Below, in pieces: positions 11,777-22,850 of a stretch of DNA of 64,000 nt; the stretch's first letter is position 1, and each line of letters begins with the position of its first letter. The notes beneath the pieces were generated by a model. It was not told the DNA's origin, made no database searches, and saw only the letters and a list, made by a program, of their open reading frames with translations. This DNA comes from Portulaca oleracea (Eukaryota > Streptophyta > Magnoliopsida > Caryophyllales > Portulacaceae). The position numbers and the translations under genes were made by a program. The DNA is taken from the NCBI GenBank assembly GCA_029582165.1, contig CM055868.1, positions 12,072,001-12,136,000 of the forward strand, given 5' to 3'.

Positions 11777-13107
11777 ATGGCACCCAAGAAGCGCCCACGC
11801 GCTGCCGCATCTTCGTCTGGAGGCAATCCTCTTCGAAGTAATCCTGTCCAATCTCGCCGACCCTCGATCAATTACTTCGACATCCAGTTTGAGAACAGGG
11901 CTCACAAGGCTCGGTTTGAGTCAATGATTGCCCGGCAAATCTCTGAACCCCTTTATCTTGATGAGGACTTCTTGACCGAGATTGGGTTTTGGGATGACAT
12001 GCAACTCCTCTTGGGTTATGTCGGCCTCACTGAATTCGTGAAAGCAAAGTATGGTGCCATTGAGTCCCTCACTCGGGATTTCATGAGCTCCATTAGGTGG
12101 AACCGGGATCCCAATGGTCAACTAGAGGACTCGGAGGTCCATTTTCGTCTCGCCAATCAAACCTTTGACATGAGTGTGGCAGATTTTTGTAAGCATCTTC
12201 GGATCGTCCCTATGGGGTTGACCACGATCACCCCCTACGACACTGAGGAATTCTGGTCTCAGATTACTTGCTCGCACTGACCGATGTATACCCTCGCGAA
12301 TGACACAAAACGGGGCTTTGTTGCACGGCGGACCAAAGCTACACCGATATGTAATCCAGTTCTTCGATACTTTCAGCGATACCTCGCCCATTCCATCTTT
12401 TCCCGCGACGATAGGCAGACCATTGTCGGGACCGGGATGTTATTTTTCCTGTGGGCGACCCTCAACAAGAAACAAGTTCATTCTGGGGTTTTCCTTCTGG
12501 ATCACCTCGAAGGTCAGGCCACTTCCAGCAAGGGCTCGGTTCTCTTTTTGGGTGGGTTGATTACCAACCTGGCAGTGAGCTTGGGTATCGACCTTACTCC
12601 TTATACTTTCACCCACCCCGGCCGAACCCTCAATGCCTCTACATGCTGGAGAGTGCAAATTTTTATTTATAAGGGAGTTCGGGTGTGGGTTAACCATCTT
12701 GGAGCACCGCTCTTTCCCTTGCCTAATCTGGCCCGCACCACCATCACCGACCAAGCCAATTGGACCTATGAGTCTTCTTTGCATGACCAAGCTGGCCCCA
12801 TTGCAACCCACGATAAGGATGAGTCTCCCTCTTTTTCTCCCGGTCGCGAGAGCACTCCAATCGATGTGCTCGCGCTTGCTTCCTCAACTAACCCCACTGA
12901 TGTATATCAAGCCATCCTAACTCGGCTTGATCAGATTCAGTCGGGGCAGGAGGGTATTCAGCACAGCCTGCACCCATCGATACTAGGATGACGGGTTTGG
13001 AGCACTTGGTCCACTATGCATTCCATCACCTTCAGTGCCCTTACCCACCGTCTGAATGGATGCCTCCTTCTGATTGGGCACCTCCTCGGCCCCCAGGGCC
13101 AAACTGA
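11777..13107 (+). pseudogene. Athila envelope-position ORF (putative plant transposon protein)
   Basis: The frame begins at ATG 11777 (MAPKKRPRAAASSSGG, a basic N-terminus). It continues through INYFDIQFENRAHKARFE and DFCKHLRIVP, is cut by an in-frame TGA at 12278-12280, and goes on in the same frame with NPVLRYFQRYLAHSIF and LFFLWATLNKKQVHSGVFLL. A frameshift near 12980 moves the tail (GLEHLVHYAFHHLQCPYPP) to another frame ending at 13107. This matches the plant-specific domain found in the extra ORF of Athila/Calypso elements, often labelled ATHILA ORF-1 or putative plant transposon protein. I see no signal peptide or fusion-like segment, so an envelope function is only positional. The gene is dead. 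Confidence 0.75.
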
Positions 13108-13191
13108 GCATCCCTTGTGAGTTTCCTCTCCCCCTCCCTTACTCTTTTCATAGTTTTGTGCTTCATTGAGGACAATGAAGGTCCTAAGCAT

Positions 13192-13204
13192 GGGGGGGGG
13201 GGGG
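13192..13204 (+). other. Polypurine tract after ATTGAGGACAATGAAGG
   Basis: Thirteen consecutive G follow CATTGAGGACAATGAAGG and AAGCAT. A GAGGACAATG segment ending in a G-run is a recurring feature downstream of the last ORF in plant Athila-like elements and serves as a plus-strand primer. Long homopolymers are error-prone, so the count is uncertain. Confidence 0.6.
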
Positions 13205-16200
13205 TGTTTTAACTTGACGTGTTATCTTTGTATATATTAGCATGTAGATAATAAATGCATATAGGATTTGCATTAGTTTTGCATTAGCTTAAGTTTAATA
13301 TCTATTTCATATAGGTTTTGCATTGTAGTACATATAGCCTAGGTTTATTTCTTTGTAATATGCATTACAATCTTGCATTCAAACATGAAGAGGAAGAAGG
13401 AAAGGGTAATCCATCAAGCAATTGAGGTAACTTTCTTTCCTTCCATCTCTATTTCTCTTGTGGTTGCAAGGTTGTTAGTGGTAGTTTATTTCTAAAAAAA
13501 TTAATTAAAAAAAATGAAAAAATGAAAAAAACGCGAAAAAAATTGATGGAACAACTTGGGAACTGTGGTTATAAGCTTGTTACTTTGTCTTCGAAAACCA
13601 CTCTTGTTGTTCGAGGGGTAATTCTTAGTTCATTGGTTGCTTTTGTAACTTGATTTTGTCTTGGCTTGACTTGGAGGATGTGACGAACTAGTTGCTCTTG
13701 TTTTGGAATGATCATGATCTTGTTTGTGATTGTTTCACCCTTGATGGTCCCTTGTGCATGATTGTAAGTTCTTGTGGTTGGTACATAAAAGGAACTAGTT
13801 GCAGTGATCGTGGTAGGGTTGAACCCGTGAGGTCTTTTTGAGCCTACTAGACTATCATTTTTAGTCTCACGTTCCTTGTGTATGTATAACTCTCCTATGT
13901 GTGTAAACTCTAGAACTTGGCTTGTTTTCTCTTTGAGGCCACACTTGACACTTGCTTGATGATCAACATGATTGAGGCCCATTTTTGTAGCCACTAAGCC
14001 AAATTGCCACCCAACCTTTTATCCCTTTTTATTAGCCTTTGTTATTCCCTAACCCGCATTATGCTTCACCTATTTCTAGCCTTGCATATGAACAATACTT
14101 TGTGGGGTCAGAGTATCTTAAGGCTTTGATATATTGGTTTGATGGTTGGTTTTTGGTGAAATGTGAAGGGAAGAGTTTCTTAATGCGAATTTTGTTAGAA
14201 CTTCCCTTGAAAATCGATTGGGCTTGATGCAACCTTCCTAGGGATGAATCAATAGTTATACTTTGACTCATATCACTCGCTATGCTTTGTAATGTTGAAA
14301 AAAAAAAGAAAAAAAAGAAAAGAGAGAGAAAACAAAGAAGTAGGTCTTCAAAAAAAACGAAAAAAAAAGAAAAAAAAAAGAGAAAGTTTTGCTAGTTAGT
14401 AGTTTTGAATAAAGTGTGTGGAATGAGTAGTTCTCAATGTTTTTTTTCCCCCTTGGTTGAAGTCATTTGTAGGTTGTATATGCTTTATTTATGGCGGATT
14501 GGTGGGATTATGTTGATTTTTGTTTGGAGTTGGAAGTGTTGTTCAATCTTGGTTATTAACTCCACATTTCCCAAATTATTTTCCCCTCCTTTCCCTAGCC
14601 TAGCCCCGTTACAACCTTATGAAAGTCCTCATGATTGTGATTGTTGCTCGCTGTCCCTAATGGTAGAGAATAAGATCCTTGCCAAGCCTATGGTAGTGCA
14701 CATGCATTAGGAGAGTTTTGAGTGAAACCGCATATTTTCTTCAAACACAAAAGGGGAGTGTTTCCACATACCCTAAAGCGAGGTCCTACCGATCCCAACT
14801 AGTTCGCTAATCACATGAATGAACTTGAAATGTATGTGGGGACTGGACGGGGTGAAGGTGTTGCTTCTTGATTGTGTGATTTCTAAAATGAGTTGGGACT
14901 TTGTTTTGATCTAAATCCTTGTTATTGCCAAGCAGCTCTTGTTGCTCTTGCTCTTGAATGCCAAGTCTTGTCCTTTGCACAAATTCGGTGGATCTTGTTT
15001 AGGTTTTCTGCCTCCCCGATACTTTATGATAACCTTGCTTGGGGACAAGCAATGGGTAAGCATGGGGGGGTTGATAAACCTCGTTTTGACCGCTTGTAAC
15101 CTTGGTTTCTTGGTTTGTTTCGGCACTATTTTACCTATTTTTGCAACAAATTTGACATGGTTTAGATAACTTTGTCTCATTTAACTAATGTAATGAATCT
15201 TGTTGAATTGTAGGGAAATTTTGGGTGAAATAGCAAAAATCTTGGGATCTTGGCATGTAAAGTGTGGAAGCCGGGATGAAGATGGTGTGTGAGAGAACCC
15301 AAAGGAAGTGTCCATGAGAAACTATGCAAGCTAGCACAACCTAAGGGCGAGATCTTTGAAGTTTTCTAGCCAACACACATTATAATTGGCGAAAATGCAG
15401 TTTTTTGGGTTTGGCACGGGCACCCGTGCCAATTGACACACCCACCCGTGCCAAAACCCCAGAATGACGAATTTGCGTTTTTATTGTTTGAAAAAGGACG
15501 GTTATGCTATCGAGTTTTTTTCATGAAACTTTTCTAGGGTTCATAGGAGAGTCCTTTGGAGAATACTTGGGTAATTTTAATAGATTTACCATTGAAGATT
15601 ATTGCTTTTGGATTCCAATTACCGATTAGTCTCAAGATTGGTATCAATTTCTCTTCTTTCTTCTTTGCTTGGGATTGTTCATGGTTGTATAATTTTGCTG
15701 CTTGTTTCTCCATGAATATGAGTGGCTAAATTCCTAACTTGGGTTGAGAATTTGCCACTAGCATGTGTGATTATTCATAATCGTTTATTCCCGCACAAAT
15801 TCATGCTTGCTTATCGAATTTCTTTCAAGTTGCTAGATGTTGTGATGTGAGGCTTGAGAGAGTCCCATCTCGTGCTAATTAGGGTTTATATTACCTTTGA
15901 GAAAAGGAATTTAGGCCTATTGCAACTTGTTTAGATGATTACAACTTAGATATGAGAATAATTTAGGTTGTAATTAAGGGAAAAATCGGTACCTTGTAAT
16001 TCCTTTGTTTTAGTTTGTGTGAGAACAACTATTACTTTTGAGTTAGCTTAATGACCTTCGAGAGAAGGCTTAGGTGGTCTAAAACGAACCGATTCCCTAA
16101 TCCGATGCTTGCATGATTAGTGTAGGGTTTATAATTCGATGAATGATTGGTTCGGCATGCTAGTTGGTGAATTCCTTGCCTGAGGCTTTTCCCATATTTG

Positions 16201-16340
16201 TTCTTTTTCATTTTTATTGCATTATTTGAGTTCAAATCATCAATGTTGGTTATTTGCTTTAGTCGAGAGGACATTGCTCTTAGTCTTATGTGAGACCTAG
16301 CTCCCTGAGACCGACAACCGTACTCCCTATAGTGCAACAA
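13205..16340 (+). other. 3' non-coding part of outer element, probable 3' LTR included
   Basis: I find no believable gene here; the 141-codon frame on the - strand (13994-13569) looks incidental. The stretch holds A/G tracts (14298-14385), a purine run at 14749-14757 that could be a second polypurine tract, and a perfect 10-bp hairpin TTGGCACGGG/CCCGTGCCAA (15411-15432) related to the repeats at 10519-10665. CCCTGAGACCGACAACCGTACTCCC near 16302 resembles LTR-interior sequence of plant gypsy elements. Confidence 0.45.
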
Positions 16341-16501
16341 AATGATATTTGAAAAATTAAAGTGAATGTTATTTATATATGTTATGTATTTTTTGACGAT
16401 GTAATTGTATAATGTTTACGGATGGTTATTTAATGTTATATCCACAAAAACATTATCTTTTAGTAGGTTGTCATGAACACTAATAGCTTGCAGGAATAGA
16501 A

Positions 16502-18690
16502 ATGACGGGGAAAAACCTCAAAAGCAAACTTTCACTCACATTGAAGAAGTACGCAACTGGCTAGCGAGCAGAAAAAGAAGGCGACCCGCATACACGCGGG
16601 ACGACTGGATCCGCTCGTCGTGCTCGCAATGAAGAAACGACTACGAGTGATGGTGTGCAACCTGAGCAGCCGTTGCTAGCGGCATCCTCACGAGCGTTTC
16701 ATCGCGCTACGATGCGCGAGAGTCAGCAACGAGAATTGTCCAATACTGATACGATGGGTGATTATATTAACCAGCTAGATTCAATGATGGCGTCTGGTAG
16801 TCATGGGCAAACCGAGCATGCACAGAGGGACGAGGAAGAGGTTGATGTTCAGGCTGTTGACTACGTTCAACTTAAACATAGGGATGGTAAGTTTGCTCCG
16901 GGAAAGAAGGGCACCCAGAGTTCTAGGGTAGATCAGGGGGGTTCTAGTTCAACCCCTAGGAAAAAGAGGCAGCGAACCGACGACGATTGGAAGATTACAG
17001 GGCCGATGCCTGGTGGTCCTTCGACTCCTGAGGTGATACCGAGCTTCGGGGGACATATTGCTCGGTTAATTTGGGAGGGGGAGGAACGTAATCTCGAGGT
17101 CATTGAGTGCCTTACTAGGAAGGTGGCACTCGGTCACCTTATGGACGTGCTGGATAAGATGAATCTGATATCGACGGAAGCGATCAAGCGGGGACCGTTG
17201 GCGAACCTGGGTCGTTTGATGTTCGAGCACATCGATTATTCATTAATCGCTACATTTGTGGAGAGGTGGCAACTGGACACCAACACATTTCATCTTCCTT
17301 TTGGTGAGATGACCATTATGTTCCACAATGTGGAGATGATTCTCGAGCTCCCAGCTGATGGGAGTTTGCCTTCATCCCCTGACCGTGATATGGTCAACCT
17401 ATGTCACTTCCCTGTTTCCATATGGTATGACAGATATCTGGTTGCGCAAAATATATGAGAAGGGGGGCCTTCTTGACAGTGAGGTTAGAAACCTCTGCAG
17501 CGGCCTCGACACTCCGCCGCGTATCCAGATCCGGGCATGGTATTTGAGTTTGTTGGGGAACACACTGTAGGTGGACAAGTCACGAGATAGGGTGCGTCCA
17601 CATGCATATGGTATCACTCTACGGGTGGACGGAGTGGCATGGGTAGTGGTGGTTTTGGCGTATCTATATAGGCAGTTGGGTATGGCCTCTAGGGCCGGGA
17701 CCAGTAAGATTGGGGGATGTCTGACTATTCTGCAGGCGTGGATATATGAGCATTTCCCTCTTCTTAGGCCTAACCACCCAACACATGAAACAGGGCCACG
17801 GGTTAATAGGTGGTCTGTGAGGAATGAGCCACGTACGCTGGAACGCCTGAGGAAAATCAGGCGCACACTAGATGGCCTAACAGAGGAATAGGTTGTTTGG
17901 TGTCCGTACGATCCAGAACCTTACAAATCCTGTCCGCGTACGACATACCATGGTGTCATTCGGGCTTATGATGTGACTGAGCCCTACATGCCTATTCGTA
18001 CTGTCCGACAGCTTGGTCTTGTCCAGAAAATCCCGGGCGCCCCAGACCCACCACAAAAGGAAAGGCCCCCAGCAAATGGTACATATATTTTGGCTTGTAA
18101 CGACACACTGGTTGATGTAGGGTGGTCCCGATTTCACAGACCAACTCCATGATACATGTGCTATGGAAACGGTGCGTAGCCCATGGGATGCTGAATCTGA
18201 TTACAGTACTTGGTTCTGCAATGTCTCACACCCGTACCTGATCCAGGATGACAACCCGGGCCCGACCGTCGTAGATGATCCTTCTACTATGGAATATGTA
18301 AGTAATTTATTTTTTTTTTACAAATTGATTAATATGTATATTTATTTCCTACTAATTTTTGGTATCGAATGTTTGTTTCATGTTGTAGTGGGCTTATGAG
18401 TGGCCACGACGTGCAGTGCATATGTTCGACTTCCCGTTGGGTGGTCACGTACCAGTTGAGACTCACAACAGCATCCTCGATATATATGAACAGTGGTGTC
18501 GGCATATGCATATGAACAGCGGGATCACTTGCCCTTATCTTGTTCACAATGGAGTCGAAAAATTCAACGTCCTGGGTAGGTGGATCAGGCACCGTGTCCG
18601 ATTTATCATAATCACCAATCACTTCAAGTTGCCTCCAGAAGCTGTTAATAGCTTGGGCGTACAAATCAGCATCCCGCTCTTGGAGGCCTA
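16502..18690 (+). pseudogene. Plant mobile domain (PMD/MAIN-like) gene, decayed
   Basis: The likely start is ATG 16502 (MTGKNLKSKLS). A TAG at 16562-16564 interrupts, and the same frame resumes through 17458. The PMD core is clear: FVERWQLDTNTFHLPFGEMT, a leucine-rich LELPADG segment, and in shifted frames after about 17440 HAYGITLRVDGVAW, VLAYLYRQLGMASR and IGGCLTILQAWIYEHFPL. The tail QVVWCPYDPEP-like region follows a stop at 17889. A GT-AG intron (18299-18387) seems to join WFCNVSHPYL...STMEY to WAYEWPRRAVH. PMD proteins are domesticated as MAIN/MAIL1 in Arabidopsis but are widespread in gypsy elements and MULEs. The neighbouring transposase argues for a MULE passenger. Several stops and shifts make it non-functional. 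Confidence 0.75.
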
Positions 18691-20654
18691 ACATCGAACA
18701 TGCACATGGAAGGCGATGTGTTTTCCACAGAATGTGTTGACACAATTGCTCCGAACCGTGCTTCAATTCGACACCTTACTGTACTCATTGTTTATCAAGT
18801 CCATCGCATAATGAGAAACACGACCATGTAGATGCTTGAACAATGAGGATTTCCTCAACATTGCGTGTCCACTCCTAGACTGCTCTAGTGCCCTCCTGAT
18901 CTCGGTATGTTGGTTTTCTATCTGGTGATGAGCCCTTTTAAACAACCGATCAAATGAACCACAACTGCTAACGAGATAGTACTTGAAAGTCGAATGTTGA
19001 CTCACAACTCTGGAAGTCGCGATGTTTCCCATGTGAATGACATCGTCGGTGTATGCCTGCACAAACTTCTCCTTGTACTTCATCCAATTATTGGTCAAAT
19101 AATCAACAATCTGTTCGTTTCTCCCAACCCAATGTGACACCAAACACGACCATCTATAATCGAATTCTTCAATTGTGCTCGAATAGACGACGCGGTTCCA
19201 CCACATGTTCCTAAAAAACGATCCCTGTCCATTCTTCTTCCCGCCAGTCAGGTCATTAACTTTGCTCTCAACGTCGTTCCCTATATGCCATACACATAAT
19301 AGGTGAGGAACTCCATGAAATACGCGTCCTATAGCCCATGACAAAGCATGCTCTCTATCAGTGACGATCACGTTTGGTTTCACACCATCGCCCAAGATCT
19401 CTTGCAGCCTTTCCAGTACCCATTCATATGACTCCTTCAGCTCATCTCTCATTAAGCAGTACGCATTAAGAAAGTTATGATTCGTACAGGTGACACCAAC
19501 TATCTCACAACATGGCCATTTCTTCTTGTTGGTCTTGTACGTACTGTCGATGAGTATAACTTGTGGATATGTGCGGAGAAGCTTCACCGAGTATGGGTGG
19601 CACATAAACAACAGATGCAACTCGCCGTCGTCATTAAATGCAGTCCATCACATGTAGTCGTGCTCATTTGCCAAGTGAAGGCAATGTTGCACGTGTGTCC
19701 GACCATCCATCTCCTCCGACCTAACTTTAAATATCTCATTGTATATATGCCCCACGTTGACGTTACAGTCCGGAAAATTCTGCTTCAACGATGTGTGTAT
19801 CGTAGCAGGCGTGCAACCAGTGTCAGTCATTTCACAAGTATATGGACTTTCCTTTCAGCTGTCAACGGGTTTCCCCTTCGGTGTCCCTCCTCGTAAAGAA
19901 TAAATCGATGATTATGCATCCCTTTGTCACCCGGGTAGGTTCGGACATCCCACTTCTCCCCCGTTGGAGAGAATGCGCATATCATGAATGGACACTGACA
20001 CGATTTTGTCTTCGTGTTTAACTGACTGTCGCAATCAATCGTACCTATTTTCCCACGATATTTCCCATATCGCCAACATCGTAGATAGCATCGCACTGGA
20101 CAATCCACTTTTCCATTCTTTTATAAAATGCTCTGACCAATTTGAACCCAAATCCTCTAGCAATGTCGTCGGCCCATGCATGTAGGTCATTGATATTATC
20201 AAACCACTGCTCCGTTGCAAATTGTCCCGAATAATCTATACCGTCTCCCCCAAATTCCTCAAGCACCACCTAAACAAAATTAATCAAATATAATTATACA
20301 TAAAATTAATCATATTTTTTTTTCCAAAAAAACATATAATTATACATTACAATCGCGCGTCCAAATTGCGTTTCAACCTTGGCCCAAACACGTAAAAGAA
20401 GCGCCTGCACCAAGGATGAATCGCGACCAGGACAAGCTTGGACCAAGGCCCAGACGCATGTTGGGCGCGTCTGGGCTTGTCCTAGTCGCGATTCGTCCTT
20501 GGCTGGGGCGTGACTACACTGCGTCTCAGCCTTGGGCAAAACGAGATCTGGCCACGATTTTCTTCCGACACTAAAAATTAACAATTCAACATAATAAACA
20601 ACAATTAAACATAAAATTTACCTCTTCTTCTTCGGATGATGATTCATTACTCAT
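18329..20654 (-). pseudogene. Mutator-like (MULE) transposase, decayed
   Basis: Exon 1 may be 20654-20622 (MSNESSSEEEE), followed by a GT-AG intron to 20270. The N-terminal region shows FKLVRAFYKRMEKWIVQC, KSCQCPFMI and HNHRFILYEEGHRRGN, like the DNA-binding part of MULE transposases. The catalytic part (19620-18763, open for 285 codons) has VILIDSTYKTN, VIVTDREHALSWAI and LLCVWHIGNDVES, the MULE DDE core. A SWIM-like CxC segment (LPCACSML) follows in another frame. Breaks include TGA at 19650-19648, a shift near 19830, a stop near 20045 and a shift near 18763. It converges on and overlaps the 3' end of the PMD gene. No terminal inverted repeats were found. Confidence 0.82.
20410..20502. repeat. 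Nested near-perfect palindrome in transposase intron
   Basis: The outer arms 20410-20437 and 20475-20502 (28 nt, few mismatches) enclose perfect inner arms GCCCAGACGC (20448-20457) and GCGTCTGGGC (20467-20476). The whole would fold into one long hairpin as RNA. The surrounding GC content is far above that of the AT-rich intron. The flanks (GCGTTTCAACCTTGG near 20370 and GCGTCTCAGCCTTGG near 20520) are also similar to each other. Confidence 0.75.
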
Positions 20655-22198
20655 TGCTAGAAAAATTAGTGTTTACATTTTGAGGATTTAGAGATAGAAA
20701 GAGTGGGGAGTTATTTCTAGAGAGAGAAAGAGAGAGAAAGAGAGTGGGAAGTGTTTGAGGGTCAAGGGCATGTAATGGAATTTTTATGCCAATTAAGGGC
20801 GACGCACAGTAAAATAAGGGTGACAAAGAGCAAAAAATGTAGATTGCACAATTTGTTTCACTTCATTCACACCCTTACCAACAAGATAAACTTTCTCACT
20901 AGAACCACTGAAACTCGCATCAAGACCATAGCCAACCAACATGAACTCATCCAAAGACTGACCACAGAAAAACGACAGTTTGAAGAATGAAGTGCATCAA
21001 AATTGAAAAGAATCGAATCAATTGCTAAACCTACAAATTGACAAGGCTCATCTAGCTACATTATACCTAAAGTATATTTATGGTGAACAACTCCATATAT
21101 ACTCTTTGTTGTTATAAAGTTCAGTTCGTTCGAACAACATTGAAAATTTTGACTATTAATTCCTCTCTCTATATAAGTATATATGTTGTGATATATCATA
21201 TGAAATTATAAGCATTAAATTTGCTATAAAAAAATACTTTCTTACAAGTATATTTTTATAAATGTTGTGATATATCATATGCAGTCTTGCACATATAGGT
21301 TTTCTGTTATTTACGAAAATTAGAAAATTATATTTGATATATTGGACAGCCCGACGCAAAAAGCATTCCCGTAAGCTGGGGTCTAGGGAAGGGTCCCACG
21401 GCACAAAGGTGTATTTATGAAAATTAGAAAGTTATACTTGTATATTAATTGATGTTAAATTAATTCATGCATGTTTAGAGAGTGAGAGAAAGAGAGAGAT
21501 GTAAAGCGTGTTTTTTTAGTATACATATATATTTTAAATCAAAATTATTTAAGAATATGGTATAATCCACAATTTATATTTTTCTATTTAAAGATTATTG
21601 TTACGTACATTTCAATGTTAGAGTATTAATCATGATCATTTTTTTTCCATGATTTATAATTATGTTGTATTATAAGCCAAAATGCTTGACTAACAAAGAA
21701 ATGTTTTGTTTTATAATATTTTCACTTTAAGTTGCATAATTGCACTCCTTTGACAATCAGTAAATATGATTTAAAAAAACAATCAATAAATATAATGTCA
21801 CGAGTTAATAATAATAGGAATGCCTTGATGCATTAAGGTATAGAATAATATTTACCAAATAGAAATTAAAATCATGTAAAAGTAAAAGGAAAATCATAAG
21901 GACATTATCTATAATCCGTAATTAATCATATTAGAGTAAATGAGTAGTAATGAATAACATTGTTTCCTTTCACTGTGTTATTTTTTAACATGTCCGTTCC
22001 GATTGATTTTGTTGGTACTTATTATAAATTTAACTTATCGAAATTTATTTTGAATTTATTACACAACGGTAACCTAAATTTATTTATTTTAGTTTTTTCT
22101 AAAAAAAAATGTTTTAAATATTTTGTGAAAATAACCTATAAAAATAACTTAAACAAAATTAATGTGTCAGAGTTTACCTAAATCAGAGTCAAATTAAT
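20655..22198. other. AT-rich intergenic stretch with SINE relic
   Basis: No gene is seen. A segment at about 21349-21420 (CAGCCCGACGC, GGGGTCTAGGGAAGGGTCCCACGG) resembles the 5' half of the plant Au SINE family and is degraded. The rest is low-complexity AT-rich sequence with GA stretches near 20720-20750. Confidence 0.5.
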
Positions 22199-22199
22199 A

Positions 22200-22456
22200 C
22201 TCTCGACATTTCATATTAATTGTCTTTTTTTAAAATTGTGCAGTTAAATTTTAAGATTTCCGACCATAAATTTTTCGACATATATAATGAATTGCTAAAT
22301 AAAATTACTACAATTAAATTTCCAGCGAAAAATAATAACATACAAATATAATATTACAATTATTCGTAACCTATTATGTAAAAAATAATTGATTAAAAAA
22401 TAATATTAAAAATCATAAAAATTAAAATGATGACAATAAATATGAAACCGAGGAAG
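22200..22456. mobile_element. Stowaway-like MITE upstream of FBP7
   Basis: The left end CTCTCGACATTTCATATTAA and the inverted right end (reading inward CTTCCTCGGTTTCATATTTA) match the plant consensus CTCCCTCCGTCCCATATTAA. TA sits on both sides (22198-22199, 22457-22458). At 257 bp and AT-rich, it fits Stowaway. It lies about 400 bp before the FBP7 start codon and so may overlap its promoter region. Confidence 0.7.
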
Positions 22457-22850
22457 TATCAAGAATATTAATTTTTTTTTATACAAAGAATATTCATTTT
22501 TTAAGATCATGCTAGGTTTTATTTTTGAGATAACTTAAATTGGGGTCCGTTGCTATGTCATCGACGGTGTGCCATTTTGGGCAAGATGTGGCGGTGGTGA
22601 GGCCATCAAGCCTTCAAGGGTTTCCTCGTCGATCGATCAATTCCTTTTATTTACATTTCTACCCATCGCTATTCTTCTTTTTCCTACACGAAAGCTCGAG
22701 ACCACATATTGAAAATAAAAACGTTTCTTCGTGGGTTTTGCCCTCCCGCCAGGGTTTCCAACAAACTCGGATATAATTGGTCTGAAAACACAAATTCTCT
22801 TACCCAATTGAAGATACCACACAAATAATCATCCCTTGTCAAACATTTTA

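Larger units (their letters stand above)
1..16340 (+). mobile_element. Athila-type Ty3/gypsy retrotransposon, 5' end outside window
   Basis: The order protease end, RT, RNase H, integrase, then an extra ORF in the envelope position, then a G-rich tract and a long non-coding 3' part is the Athila/Calypso layout of Ty3/gypsy elements. The left LTR and gag lie upstream of the window. I could not fix the right end: coding similarity stops at 13107, retroelement-like non-coding sequence goes on to roughly 16.3 kb, and a different element begins by 16.5 kb. No 3' LTR can be proved because its partner is not visible. The element is dead, with several stops, frameshifts and a nested insertion. Confidence 0.8.

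Noticed and set aside
13569..13994. 141-codon - strand frame in the outer retroelement
   Set aside because: It is antisense to the non-coding 3' part of an element read on the + strand, with no known motif.
14749..16340. A defined 3' LTR of the outer element starting near TGTTTCCACATACCC
   Set aside because: It is plausible from the preceding purine run, but without the 5' LTR in the window neither end can be proved.
16340..20760. Terminal inverted repeats for the PMD/MULE pair
   Set aside because: I compared the flanks (16340-16500 against 20655-20760) and found only short AACACTAAT similarity at incompatible positions.
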